Origin: Oxyruncus cristatus
Taxonomy: Eukaryota; Chordata; Aves; Passeriformes; Cotingidae
Direction of reading: 5' to 3'
NCBI GenBank assembly: GCA_013399855.1
Contig: VXAY01007011.1
Span: forward strand, 401,128 to 465,127
DNA: 64,000 nucleotides
This document shows, in pieces, positions 38,895-52,079 of the stretch (its first letter is position 1; the number at the start of each line of letters is the position of its first letter). The position numbers and the translations under genes were made by a program. The notes under the pieces are model-generated. The model saw only the letters and a list, made by a program, of their open reading frames with translations. It was not told the DNA's origin and did no database searches.

Positions 38895-39485
38895 GAGTTA
38901 AAATCTTGAAAGACTGCTTTCACTGCACTACTGAGGGGGTATGATTGAGGTCTGCTTCAGTTTTTTCATATAGGTGAGTTTAAAATGATGGACAGCTACC
39001 ATGGGATGCCTCTCTTCTTGGTAAAAAGGTGTAGCAACCTATTATATTTTAAAAATATGCCTGGCAAACTGAATGAATATAGTTATAGGAGAAGCAGTTG
39101 CTGTATTTAGGGTTGATTTATTATTTTCATTCTAAGCCTGTTTTTAAAGCTGATCATAACTTTCTGAGAGTGTGCATATTTATATATGTGTGTATGTGTG
39201 TAACGTAGCAAAATTACAGTAAAGCAGCTTTGTTTATAAATTGCAAGCATGCAAAAGTCAGCACATTCACTTAGTGTTCTCAGTGAACCAGTAATTCACC
39301 TGTCTTAATACTCAGTACAGAGAATTGCTCTACTTCATGTTAACTGTGATGGCAAGATACCGAGTGCATTTTTTTTCACTGGCTTAACTGGAAATGCTTC
39401 ACAGGAGGTTTGGGATCCTCATTATGTAACAGTAATTTAGAAAATTTTAATTAAGGATGTATATGCATGTGAGACATCCGGATTA

Positions 39486-39560
39486 TAGTTCCAATCCAAA
39501 GCCCACTGCAGGCAATGGGAAAGACTCCCATCAAGTACATTAATTGCTTGATCAAAACCC
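39486..39560. repeat. Old archosaur palindromic repeat
   Basis: A left arm CCAATCCAAAGCCCACTGCA...CAATGGGA (39490-39520) is followed by a spacer AAGA and a right arm CTCCCAT...CAATTGATC-like ending ATCAAAACCC. The right arm is the degraded complement of the left. I remember the intact pattern (arms reading roughly 'gatccaaagcccattgaagtcaatggga') as a common palindromic interspersed repeat in turtles and crocodilians. The right arm has drifted more than the left. It is noncoding, and the overlapping frames on both strands are chance. Confidence 0.55.
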
Positions 39561-40988
39561 AAATGCTTACACTGGAAATAATACGCAAATTAGGGTTACT
39601 GCCTTTTTCAAAGGACAGATTAATTTGCACAGACCTCAGTGCTACCACAACAAGGCTGCTTCCTGTTTAAAATTGTTTGTATATGTTTACATTACACCTT
39701 GGTATGCAGTGGGAATAAGTGCAACTACCATACCAGGCTGTCTGAAAGGGCTAGTATGGCAATATGGTGAAGAGTCTGTAGCCTCGGGAGTGATGTGTGG
39801 AGAGAAAAGCTTTACCATGAGCAGTGAAGAATGGAGACCACATTGATCAGAGATGAATGTGGTATGTAAATCTTCACTCCTTCCCTGTGTTTCAACTGGG
39901 TCTTAAGGCACATATGCAAAGACAGGGAGTGTTTGAGCTGAACACCAAGCAAGGGTGCAAGCCACTCTTGCACAGGACTAAAATAGCTGTAAAGCACTGT
40001 ACTGGTGTCCATGGCTTGGAGGCCGCAGAAAGTTAATGTATGAAGACTGTCCTTACAATATTCTGTAGAATAGCCAAGAAACACAAGACTTTCGTTAAAG
40101 AGTTTGAAAAAGAGATGCTCTTACAGCCTTAGAACTGCAACAGCTTCTACCAAACAGCTCTATCAAAACACACCTGTCATCTTCTGTCTTGGCACTTCAC
40201 TCCTGTCACCTCACTTCCCTGTCACTGCATGCCTTTACCTTGCATTTCACCTCAGACCCAAATTCACTTCAGTTTTTCTCTTGAGGGCTTATCCTTGTCT
40301 CATCCATCATGATTTCATATAGTAAATTGGAATCTTTAGCTCTCACTTGGTTTTTACCAAAGGTGAAATCCCATTTTCTTATGAAGGTATTTTCCATATG
40401 TCTTTACATCTGCATGTGAAGGAGACATTAAAAAAGTCTGCCTAGGCATTTTGTCATCCTCCTTCAAATAATACTCTTACTCTCACTGTTGCAATGACTA
40501 AAAAATTATCTGAGAATGGTTAAACAGCTGGTGTGCTATGACCACCACTTCTTATAGTAATTGTAATCCTCTTACTGTAACCTCGTGATGTCTCTGTCTC
40601 TTTGTTATATCCATCTGTTGTCTCATCATATTTTTGGACTGCAAAATATCTGAGATAGGAACCAGCCTTTTTCCCTTGCCCATAAAAATGAGCTTAGTAT
40701 CTTGCACCCCAGTATCCCCACCAACATCACTGATAGGTTCCATTACCTCAAGCACAACTAAATTATAATTTTTGAGAAAATGAATTGGAAGAGAATTATG
40801 CACACGTAAGTGATATGTCTACTTTGTTTTCATAGAAGGAATCCCTTATTTTAGATACATGTATGTCACTGTGTGATGTGATATTCCAGAAATATAGGGA
40901 TACAGGTCATATATCAGACTTCAATGCATTGCTAAAAAGTTGCTGGAATTTGGTACACTGTGCACCATTATATACCTCTAATATTTGG

Positions 40989-41100
40989 ATAACTGCCCCT
41001 CACAAGGATGTTGCAAGGATTAGTTAACAAACTCATATTTATAAAGTGCTTTGAAGATTAAAAGAACTATCTAAGTATTCATTATTATTAATAACAATAA
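40989..41100 (+). repeat. MIR/L2-like tail ending in ATT-rich sequence
   Basis: The series CCCCTCACAAGGATGTTGCA, AGGATTAGTTAACAAACTCA, TTTATAAAGTGCTTTGAAGA, AACTATCTAAGTATTCATTA and TTATTAATAACAATAA tracks the 'cctcacaggg-ttgtgaggatta-aatgag-taaagcgctttgaga-ctatataag-attattatta' tail known from amniote MIR-like and L2-like elements, in plus orientation. No head is identified. It is noncoding. Confidence 0.6.
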
Positions 41101-44020
41101 ATCACATTCAAATTTGTCAGAATCACTAAATACACAAAATCTATTGGGGGGGAGGCTGTTATTATTTGCTAATGTAGCAATGGAGTTCTACGCATGCCAA
41201 GAAAGACTGTGTGATGTTTTATCTGGCAAAAATGTTTCCCCAGCAGTATGTGCCCCTCCTCCAGCTACTTACACATCAGAAATTATTGGTACGTGTTATT
41301 CAAACTCTATATCTTTCTCCTTGTAGCCTCTAGAAATGTCACCATGACCAAAGGTTACCAAAGAAGTACTGTCTTCTCTGTTGCAATTAGAGCTGTACTA
41401 ATCCCAAGTTGTGATTCAACAGGTACAGAAGAGATCTGTTGTTTCAAGAACTCCTGGGAATGGGCACGCAAAAGCTCGTCATTCCACAGCCCTTGCAAAG
41501 CAGTCACAAACAGCCTGGATCTACAAAGTAACTTTCTCCACAGTAATTTCCGGTTTCATCATGGGGGGAGTGACAGGAAGCTGATATACAGTTAAATGTC
41601 ACAAGAAAACCAAAGCAAAAAAATTTGTAGCAAAGCATGCCCCATCTCCAGAGGGAATGGCCCCCTTTCCCACTTCTGCCTCCTGCACCCTCTACTGCCA
41701 TGGCCCTGCAGTTTGACTCCCAGGAGGATAACAGCAGGGCTCAAATGGATATGTTCCCAAAGGGCAGTGACCCGAATAAGTTGCCCCTCTGTCTCTTCCA
41801 TTCAGAAGTTCAGTGTACAGGCACAGTGAAGTTCTGTGTGGAGGACATGCTTCTCCTCATTAGCTGCATTTAAGCTCTAAACCGAGTACCCGGTTAAGTG
41901 TCCTGCGTGCTCCTGAAAACCTGCATTGGATCATGTATGTGGCTGGATAGCAGTTGGCATTATCAGATCTAAGCTGTCTAGACTAAAGCTCAGCAATGAA
42001 AGAGCTAATGGAAATAAAATATATCGATTAAAACTACATGTTTTGCCCTACCACCATATTATTATGACAGGAGCACTGTAGTAATTTCCATGCACAGAGA
42101 GGACACACACAGCCATAGAGGAGGTTACAACAAACATGTTGGGTACGAAGAAATGAGTTGATCAAACCAAATGTTGGAGTGAGGACAGATCAAATGATGC
42201 CACATGGAAAATTATGGTTTGAAATGAAAAAGTGGTCCATTTAACAGTACATAAAGTCTCTATAATATGCATAAAATCAGCAGTTAGCAGATGTTTTCTG
42301 ACACAGTGCATCTGCATGAGGCTGAGGCATACTCAGTTCCACTGTAGTAGCAATACACAGAGCAGATATAAGGGCAGACCCTCCAGACAGATAAAGACAG
42401 CCTTGCCCTTACTTAATAATAACAGTAAATAATAACTTGTATTAATTAGCAATCAGGAATTTAATCATGGACTCAGATGCGATTGAGGGAGGTATCATAC
42501 AGAGGATGAAAGGAAAACAAACCTATTCCCCATTGGTAACAGATAAGATGAGGAAAAAAATTTCATTTCAGCCCCCTACTTGATAAGATTCTGCTGAAAA
42601 TACCACCTTTGGGTTACAACTCTCTATTCACTCTTTGTGGCCAAAGGCAACTTCTCTAAATCTTAGGAAAAATTCTTTAACCATTTTATGTCTGCAGAAA
42701 TGCAAATGAAAATAATGTTTCTTCATTTAAAAATAATACTGTGCATTTTATTTCATAGAAGTGTCTGAGTTTTGAGAAGTTAGCTGTCCTGAGCAAGATG
42801 GTTGATTTAAAAAAACTGATACATCAAGGACATTTTCTTTTCTGGAGTTACTTGTTAGCTGGGAGCTAGTGGAGGAAAATAGAGTATGGTTCTCTCTCAG
42901 GCTTCTCTGGTATCCTAAATAGCCATTCATGCCTATCCATGGCAAAGCACAGACTACTTACAGTAGGCAGTGCAGGTCTTCACAATTTGATCTTTGTATT
43001 TCAGTGGTTTTACTAGAGGAAAGAACACTTAATGACTGAGAGTCTTAAAATGTTGGAATGAAAGCTCAACTGGTCATGATTACCATAACTGATAAAAATA
43101 TGGAAGCTCTCAGTACTTCTAGAATTTATTTCAGGTCATCTGCAAACTCAGGCCAATGTACCAGCATGGTAGAGGTTATCTTGGACCCACCAGCACTTGT
43201 GAGAAATTAATTTATTTCAAATCAACACGTGAAGACTGGAGCCAATTGAACAGAGCACTGCAGTAACAGCCTGATTTGCCCCAACCCAGTCAAGAAGCAC
43301 CCACTCTTGGTCACAACGGTATTGTGTCTTAGACACAGTACAGTCATGTTTTTGCAGCTTCCAAGAATCATGTGCATCAGGGAAAGAGACTTTAAAAGCT
43401 TCAGTCATGCAAAACACAGTTCTTATACTATAGACTAGAGATCATGTATCTTCTTAAGCTCCTGTGTTTAATGATTTTTAAGATTCTCAGCTGTTTTCAA
43501 AGCCCTTAATGGGACATTTCAGGGACAGGAATCTCTTCAGCCTACACTAACCTGACTTCTCAAAGCACATCTCTGAAACAACTGTCTGCAACAAGAATAA
43601 GAGATGTCATTACAGGAAGTAGAAAGCTAAATATGAAATTATGTCCCTTTTGAAAACATGGGAACAGCCACCTATTTTCCTGCCATGAAACCACTTTTTG
43701 TCCAATAGAACAACAGCAATAAAATATAATAAATAAACAAATGCAATGCTACCTTCAAGATATACATGTCAAGGGAAAATGTACCTCTGTGCATAATTGC
43801 TAAGGTACCACGGTGGTAAGTTGGATATAATTGCCTTAACAGATACCATGGATTAAGTTTTACCCAACAGTTTCAGAGCAACAAAGGGAGAGAAGCTTTA
43901 AAATGGGACACACTCCAAAAAGGCTGTCAGAGCTAGCAGTGAAAAATGAGGATATAAGCTCAGTTTAACTGAGCTTCCTACTAACTATTTCTCTTTCGGA
44001 CAAGAGTCTCTTACTTCTCC
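41101..44020. other. Gene-poor stretch
   Basis: No exon with clear boundaries. Minus frame 42748-42945 and plus/minus frames around 41504-41873 are probably chance. A single octamer ATGCAAAT lies at 42700-42707. Confidence 0.45.
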
Positions 44021-45560
44021 ACCAGTGTCTGAAGTATTGCCATTGTGGCACTGGCTGCCGATTGCCAAGGACTTTGTTAATAGAAAATGGAATTATTTTT
44101 ACTCAGAACTCTTTACTCTTATTGAGTGTGATTTACCATAGTGTTATTGAGAAGGTCTCATTGTCACCTGATCCTATCTTTTCACAACCGATGAGATTAC
44201 TGTGCGGGAGAAAGCTGCTCATTCCAAGCACCATTTGGTAATAAAATGATTACTGGCTAAATGCTGATACTTTACAAAAAGAGCAATCAATTAAATATCT
44301 GCTATTGCTCAAAGACTCTTACATTAGAAAGGTACACCAAATAATCACTAAATGATTGCATATGGTGACTTGGGCTGGACGGTGTGAAATCAACTTAGAC
44401 ACACACAGGAGTACAAAGTGTTTTTCACACACTTTGAAAGCCACAGTGTAAAAAGCAATGATCATAGATGACCATGTATAATAAGCAGGCTATGAAGAAG
44501 CATCTTTCTCAACCTCATTCTAAGCATGGCATACTCAATACTGTTTACACTCACAGAGAAACAGTTATTTTTTAACAATCACTAATGAGCTGAAACATCC
44601 CAGCCCTCTATTTCACATTTAGTATTCTTTTTGAGATCTACTATTCCACTGCCTTCACAAATTCAGGAGGCCCCTGGGAGATCTCTTCCTTGCCTTGCGA
44701 CCATGCCTGTGGGACATGCTGCTATTCCTCCCCCTAACACTAATTTCACTGACATCAGGGGACATATACACAGAAATGCACCAGGATACAAACTCCACAT
44801 CGAGAGAAATAAAGACGGTGTGAATGGTCTCTTTTCTTACCCGTGCCTCCCCATCTAAGACACGGAGAGCTTTGATTCATTAGTGCTTTCACTCCTGAAT
44901 GTCAAAACAGGCTGAGAGACTGCCTGCCACCCACCCAAACCAGAGACTACAAGAAGGGTTCCCCAGTGAACATCCCAGGCATGGATCTCACTGCTGAATT
45001 AGGACAGAAGAGGAAAGGCTTGTCTCTACCTGCTGCCATGAGGATTCACTTGTTCACAATTTTCTTCCCTTCCTGGAAGAAAGACTCCAGAAAAACTCCT
45101 CCCCCCTTCTTTTTGATCTCCCATTTACTCTGAAACTTGCTTGAGAATTTGGGTCTGACTGGTATAAGATGAGGCCTTCCAGTTCTCTGTTGCTTCACTA
45201 GCACCAGTTATCCAGGAGCAACAAAAATCTCAGTCGTCATCTGCTGCCAGAAGAGGTGATTGCTGAATGAGCCTCTTATATATACATATTCAACATTGCT
45301 ACTATGGCCGCAAAAGAGGATCTATTCTGTATTCTTATTTTCAATTTATTACAGGTAATTTCCTTCCTTTTTTTCCCCCATAATGAAAAATTGAGAATGT
45401 TTAATTTTTTTTTTTAAGTGTCATTGCCCAGTTCTTGTGAGAAATGAAGCCCATAAATACCCCTCCTCCCTAGAAATGGCAAAATCCATCCTGACTCTGG
45501 TTCATCATTGTCCATTGTTTAATTCCCCAATTTTAATACAATAGTGTAATTACCTTGAGG

Positions 45561-45607
45561 TTTTGTTGTTGTTGTTGTTGTTGTTGTTGTTTTTTTTTTT
45601 TTTTTTT
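45561..45607. repeat. (GTT)n microsatellite merging into poly(T)
   Basis: Nine or so GTT units are followed directly by an 18-base T homopolymer. The minus frame here, encoding Asn runs, is an artefact. Confidence 0.97.
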
Positions 45608-47341
45608 ACTATTTGGGAAAGGTAACAGGCTAACAGCAATTCAGTTGAACGGGAGAAGTTGAATATGGGTGAGTCAGAGGGCTCACCAGTGAAAGGAGTA
45701 ATGCAGAATGCTTTGGAAGTGACATGCAGAGAGTGGGGGAGCACCTGCAGATTGTGATGGTAATGGCTTCGGGAGAGGCAGGAAACTGAGGGAGGAAAGC
45801 TGAGAAGTTAGTTGCAGGTTTAGTAGGAGAGGGTGGATTTGAACTGTCATATAGTTGCAATGAGCACTCAAATACTAGGATGGGTCCTAGTAAAGGGTTT
45901 GAAGATAGAGAGTACATTCAATTTGTATACACAGCTGTTCCTAACGTGCCTCTGAAAAGAGGCAAGAACAGGGTCAAAAGGTTGATGTGGTTTTTCATAC
46001 AGTATAACTGTTTATTTTAGGCCCAGTTTCCAGAAGTGATTTAACACTCCATTTAAGTGCTAGTTTTTAAACTATAAATGGAGACACACCATTCTTCAGG
46101 AAAAGAAAAATATCAACAAGCAAGGAATTCTAGCACAAGCTCTGATTAGCAAGAACAAGCATGAAGACAAGGACAATGAGTCCAGTTAAAAATTACCTGT
46201 AAAGACAGTAATGACAGAGCTATACACACCCATAGTGAAGACAGACATAGAGATGAAGAATAAGGTCTAGTCCAAGACATATTCTTGGAGAAATCTGGAA
46301 TAATCTTTAAATGAGAGTCAATAATGCATATTGACTGTGAGTTCTGAAAGCACAACTGCAACTGCAATAGTTATTGGAATAGTAGTAGTACAGTTCCTTT
46401 CTTCCAAGATTTTGTCTTCCAAACATCCATACTGTATATTATCCTGATACACCAGTAGAAGCAGGACATGAAGAGGCCAACTGATTGACCTGGCTTCATG
46501 TACACCACTGATGGACCCAGACTTTGGTCCTTGTGCACAGGACTCCCAGTGTCCTGTGTTTAGCTATAGTGCCACAACTTGAGGAGAGGCACTGTCCCAC
46601 AGTCCCTTCAATATATGCCACTAGAAGCTGTATATTTAAAATTCTGTGAATTTTGAGTTTCTTCCATCTAGAAGAAAAGATACCCAGCAAGACTTTACTT
46701 CTGCTGGTCAAGGATTTCTTAAAAGCATCTGCCCTGGATCCAGGGAGTGCTGAAGCAGTATGTGGTATATTTCTCAGAAGAGCTGGAAGTGCTGCACAAC
46801 TCTCAGTGGTTCCAGCACAGTGATACAAAAACCATGTGGCACTTCTAGCTACTTGATGACAGATATTCTCTTGTGTTTGGCCATACATTTACAACACATT
46901 TATTCTTAGGATTATGTCATTGAGCACGAGCTGCTTTCAGGCATTAGATCATACACCTGGTCCTTCCTCAAATGCTGTTTTAACCATTTGCTGAAAGCAC
47001 CAGTTGAAAGGATGATTTGACTAAGTGACTAATCTGACTGAATGCCTGTAACACTTACAAACTATTTTTAAGCCATTAGATTTGGGCAAAAGCTGCATAA
47101 ATTGCGGGTCAGCACAAAGCAGCAATTCACAGATGGGCCTCTCTAAAAAAATCACAGTATTTTTGGAGGCATTTGCTCCTGTACCAATTCAGACTAGTAC
47201 TATATCCTTTCTTTGCTATCATGGATTAAATAGGCAAAACCTTCAAAAGTAAATATATATATATAAATTAGGTAAGAATGGGAGGTTTCCAAAGGCACAA
47301 AAGATTTCAAAGGAACAAAACCAGGAGTTAGGTGCCTAAGA
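45608..47341. other. Gene-poor stretch
   Basis: Only chance-like frames are visible, the longest on the minus strand at 46496-46888, with no motif I recognise. A short (TA)n run lies at 47254-47265. Confidence 0.45.
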
Positions 47342-47692
47342 GACCACTGAGGGGACCTCATCAATGCCGGTAAGTATCTGAAGGGAGGGTGTCAGGAGGA
47401 TGGAGCCAGGCTCTTCTCAGTGGTGCCAAGCAATCAGACACAAGGCAATCAGCAGAAACTGGTGCACAAGAAGTTCCACCTGAGCATGAGGAAGAACTTT
47501 ACTGTGCAGGCGACTGAGCATTGGAATAGGTTGCCCAGAGAGGTTGTGGAGTCTCCCTCACTGGAGATATTCAAGAGCAATTTGGATGCAATTCTGTGCC
47601 ATGTGCTCTGGGATGACCCTGCATGAGCACGGAGGTTGGACCAGATGATCCACTGTGGTCTCTTCCAGCCTTACCCATTCTGGGATTCTGTG
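47342..47692 (+). mobile_element. CR1 LINE 3' end (plus strand)
   Basis: This is the C-terminal part of CR1 ORF2 plus the 3' UTR and tail. A largely intact frame at 47420-47626 gives the diagnostic CR1 motif order: [13 protein letters not shown], then [16 protein letters not shown], then F-K-S-N-L-D, then a W-D-D-P ending. It is followed by the GGTTGGACCAGATGATCC block and the tail TTCTGGGATTCTGTGA at 47677-47692. The element is 5'-truncated, so it cannot retrotranspose on its own. It lies about 60 bp from an oppositely oriented CR1. Confidence 0.95.
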
Positions 47693-47751
47693 AAGTGGCC
47701 TTTATCCTTAATTCAGCACTTTCAGTCTCTGCTTTTTAACTCCTATGAAAA

Positions 47752-48371
47752 TCATAGAATCATAGAATGGTTTGGGTTGGAAGGGACCTTGAAGATCACC
47801 TAGTTCCAACCCCTACCATGGGCAGGGACACCTTCCATTAGCTCAGGTTGCTCAGAGCCACATCCAGCCTGTCCTGGAAAAATTCCAAGGATGGGATATC
47901 CACAGCTTCTCTGGATAACCTGTTCCAGTGCCTCACCACCCTCACAGTAAAGATTTTTTTCCTAATAGCTAATCTAAACCTATTCTCTTTCAGTTTGAAT
48001 CCATTCCTCATTGTGCTGTCACTACATGCCCTTGTAAAAAGTCTCTCTCCAGCTCTCTTGTAGCTCACTTTAAGTACTGGCAGTTGCTATAAGGTCTTTT
48101 TTCTCCAGGCTGAACAACATCAACTCTCTCACCCTTGTCTTCACAGGAGAGGCACTCCAGCCCCCTCATCATATTTGTGGTCCTCCTTTGGACTCACTCC
48201 AACAGGTCGACGTCTTTCCTGTGCTGAGGACCCTAGACCTGAATGCAGCACTCTGGGTGGGGTCTCACCAGAGCAGAGTAAAGGGGCAGAATCAACTCCC
48301 TTGACCTGCTGGCTGTGCTTCATTTGGAGCAGCCCAGGATACAGTTGGCTTTTGGGGCTGCAAGTGCACGT
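47752..48371 (-). mobile_element. CR1 LINE 3' part (minus strand)
   Basis: The plus strand starts with TCATAGAATCATAGAATGG, the complement of two ATTCTATG tail units. It then follows the CR1 3' region block by block to about 48371 (GGGGCTGCAAGTGCACG). On the minus strand the frame at 47838-48068 shows the ORF2 C-terminus: RLAIRKKIFTVRVVRHWNRL, S-R-E-A-V-D-I-P-S-L-E, F-Q-D-R-L-D-V-A-L. Roughly 620 bp are retained, the longest CR1 in the window after the split one. It carries frameshifts. Conservation suggests a younger insertion than the copy at 13.6 kb. Its tail faces the tail of the plus-strand CR1 at 47342-47692. Confidence 0.96.
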
Positions 48372-51300
48372 ATACATAACATACATAATAATCTACACAG
48401 GCGCCTGGACAAAAAAAGTTTGACTGGCCCTAAGTAACAGCAGTTTCCATGTACTCACTCACTACTGCTTTCCTTTACCCAAAATAAATTTCACCCCATT
48501 TTTAACTTGAGGTAGTCATATTCTGCTCTGCAAGGGGGTATAAAATGCTTCCAGTTCAGCATCTGCACTGATTTACATAGATGTTAATATCCAATAGCCA
48601 TTTTCCATGGACTCTCTTTGGTTTACATAACTGCAGGAGATACAGAGTAACAAAGAATCCAGCACTTGGTTTAAAAACAGGCACTCCATTTCTGGCAGCG
48701 GGTAGGATAGCAAGAAAGCCTTTAATTTGAGCCTTTGAGTGTATCCATGCAACATAAAGTACAAGCGTGAGAGGAACATGCTGATAGTTCTGCATTACCG
48801 CTAACAGCACTGAGATGCAACAAGAAGGAAAATTTAAGTGCACATTCATTTTATTAGAGAACCTTCCCATTAGACCCAAATGAGGGTGCCGTTTTGGGTA
48901 ACTTGGGCTGTATGCCTTTTCTGGATGTCCAGTTTCCATAGCAAGTGAGAAACTTTACTGCTTATATTGTGTATTATTTATACCACAGTTGTGCACATTC
49001 AGAATCGCTTTACATGCTTGTATATGTAATAATACCAAGTGACTGAAATGCAGAAATTAATTGTATCACAGAAATATCAGAGAATAAAATTTCAAAAGTG
49101 TCTGTATTTAAGGGCTAGACGTGGGACAGGTTACAGGTGGATTTAGACAATACGGACTGTGAAGTGATGGCAGAAAATTCCTATAAATTTATTGATATCC
49201 TCTGCAGAAATAAATATCCCTGCCCAAACTGTGCAGAGAAGAATAAACAGATGTATTTAGCTGAAAGTGATATTTATTCTTTTTTAGGAGCCCTACATAT
49301 TCAAAGGTAGAAGATGTATCTTATATACCACAAAAGCAGCTGTGGGGCACTTGCAGTTCTATGGTTTTGTTCTGTTGAATGCAAGCTACAGGGAGCCTTC
49401 ATTTTTCTATTATTTCTCATTTTCAAAAACAATCTAGATTGAAAACAGTAGATTTTGTTCTTTGTGCAAGGGAAACATGGTAAAATCCAGGAATAAGCAG
49501 ACAGCTTAAAGAGCAGTGCTAGTTTCTGAAGTGGCTGTTCTTCCCAAGCAAGAGATAGGAGAGAAAAAAATTGGGTCTTGACAATACAGTAAGTAGATTT
49601 CTAAAAGGTTTCTCCTTCCAGTTCAAATATTTTATGGAACTCAAGAAACATTAGGCTACACTTCTAAAAGGAATAAAATAAGAGGATAATGGATAGAGCA
49701 GTAGGAAAGATCACTTTGAGACAGTGTCAGAAGACTCAAAACAAGGAGAAGCATGCCAGGTTAACCCACACACTATTCTCAAGATTCCATGAGCCCATGG
49801 GTTAGGCAGTTTCCCTGTACCAACAGTAAGTAGCAATATTAATTTACCAGCTTTATTGTTCACTCAAACCAATAATCACTACCAAAAGCCCTCAAAAATA
49901 TGGTGGACGTAGAGAAACAGCAAAGGACAGAGACTGAATGACCACTTGCTGTTTACATGGCACCCCAGGTCCTTGTTGTATCAGTTGTCTCAGAGAGCAA
50001 GTGGGCTTGGATTCTTGATGTTGTATGAATCAGATTTTGTTTTGGTATTGTTTCCAGATGAAAGCCTTTTCTTTATTCTAATGGTAGGAGACTTTCTTCC
50101 TATTAAATGCTTCAATGGTGGATTTAAATATTTAGAGGATCCACATTACAGGAGAACTGTCTGAGAGCATCACAAAGAAACCATTAGTTAAATCCATTAA
50201 GGATCTACTTAAGTGGAATTTCCTGCTGCTATCTACATGATAGCCACATAAAAAAGACATTGGAAGAAGAAAACATTCTTCTTCACATACTGTATCTGTA
50301 AAAAATCCAGTTTTACTGAAGGGTCCCTTTTTGATTGTCTCAAAATTTTAGCTGGGATTGATACTTTTTGAGCAGAATTAGAGTAGGGGAAACTAAATGG
50401 CTCAGTTTCAGTCGTACTTTTGCCCCCCTCGAGTACATTCAGTTCAGACAAAACCTTTTGTTGGAGAAGAAGGTACAGAATCTCTTTTGTTTTGGACATG
50501 GCATAAACCATCAAAGTTGTATTCACTGTGCAAGAAGCATCAGGTTTATACTGAGTCTCTGTGTTGTCTATTTTTAAATACACATAAGTGGTAGTAGTAT
50601 GTATAAGATGTTCCTTCCTCCAACTCCTAGAGTAAGGCACTTGAGCCATTTGAATTGTAAAACTCACACCATCTTTCAAGTTGCTCTTTTTTTAACAAAG
50701 TAGAAATAGTTTGAACTCCACAAAGTAATTTTTTGCTTTCTCTACAATCATGGGTTTGATACACATTCAAGAAGGCAGTTATATTAATCAGAATCTTTCT
50801 ATTCCTTAGTTTTTATTCTGTAGTTATGTAAAAGTTCCTATTTTTGAATGCTCAGGAATCTCTGATGTGATTTGGGCTTGTGAATAAAATAAAGGTACTA
50901 CACACAGTACAAACATAACGTACAAATATCCATATTGGTTGTAATATTGATATCCCTAATCTATCTGTAAACCAGCACATAGTGTCTCCGACCATTGATT
51001 TTCTCTCTGGTCCCCATTTTGAGCACATTTTATAAAACCCAAGAGAGAAATCCCTGTTCTCTGACCAGAGAAACATAGACCCATTCTATAGATGTACAAA
51101 ATTTCTTTCTAAGACGTTAAACAAAATATTTATTTTCTATTGGAGGCTGAGATACTCAGAAGTCTTGGTTCACCCATACATGTAGATGTATGTACAGAGG
51201 ACCATGCAAAACCAGTTAGCCCACTTTCTCTTCTCAGTTAGACTATACCTGAGAGGCTCAATGTAGAAGAGAAAAAACACCTCCGCGAATCTGCTATCAG

Positions 51301-52079
51301 GGATCAGGGATCTTCTGGTGTTCCACCCATTGAGGGGTATACTTAGTAACATTTCTAACCTTGTCCCTACACTTACAGAAACTTACTTTCAGTAAAAAAA
51401 AATTAACATATTTAATTTCTCAGAAGCCTGTGTAACACTGGGCTGCTATGAAAGCATCACCTGGCAAGGTCAATGAGTTGCTATGAAAGCATCGTCTATA
51501 CAACTAACTTCATATAACATTGACAGCATGTAACCCTGCCCTGTGGAGCGGCGGTATCATGACTTCTTCCTTGCCCACTCCCAAAACCTCCATCAGGAAA
51601 CAACCCTAATGTCTACCAAATGGGGAATGGAGCAAAGATGCACAATAGCCCTTCCATGCCATGTTTTTGCAAGGCCACACTATATTCTGAGGACTTTTGT
51701 CAGAGATTAGTAAGGGTCTTGCTGTATATCTACAGAATGAGCATTCAGGGCATGATAAAACCAATACTCCTGTTTAATCCCTCCATTGCTTTTCCATTGG
51801 TATTTGTAACCCTTTGAAAACTTAACTTCTGTGCTCTTTGTACCCTAAATAAAAAAATTAGGTCCTTTTTTTTATTTTCCCCCCATTTATGCTCCTTCAA
51901 GGTAACTGCGTGATTTATTGTAACTCCTACAAGTGTTCTTTCTGCAGGCAAATGGGTTTGCCAAGTCCCATCATGTGGAACTTAAACGGCATTGTCGCTT
52001 AGAAAAACACATCTGAGTAGAGCAAGAGGGGAACGCACAGGCATGGGGGGGGAAATGCTGCCCCAAAAAAAGCAGCGCA
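48372..52079. other. Gene-poor stretch with one long unrecognised minus-strand frame
   Basis: The minus-strand frame at 50233-50679 (148 codons from a TTG, no upstream ATG) is the longest non-repeat frame here. It has a mixed, charged composition, but I see no domain and no confident splice sites, so I do not call it a gene. A 15-base word TGCTATGAAAGCATC recurs at 51444 and 51479. An A-run lies at 51393-51400. Nothing else is recognised. Confidence 0.4.

Noticed and set aside
40552..40803. Minus-strand frame of 83 codons with charged composition
   Set aside because: No splice signals or known motif. Frames of this size are expected by chance.
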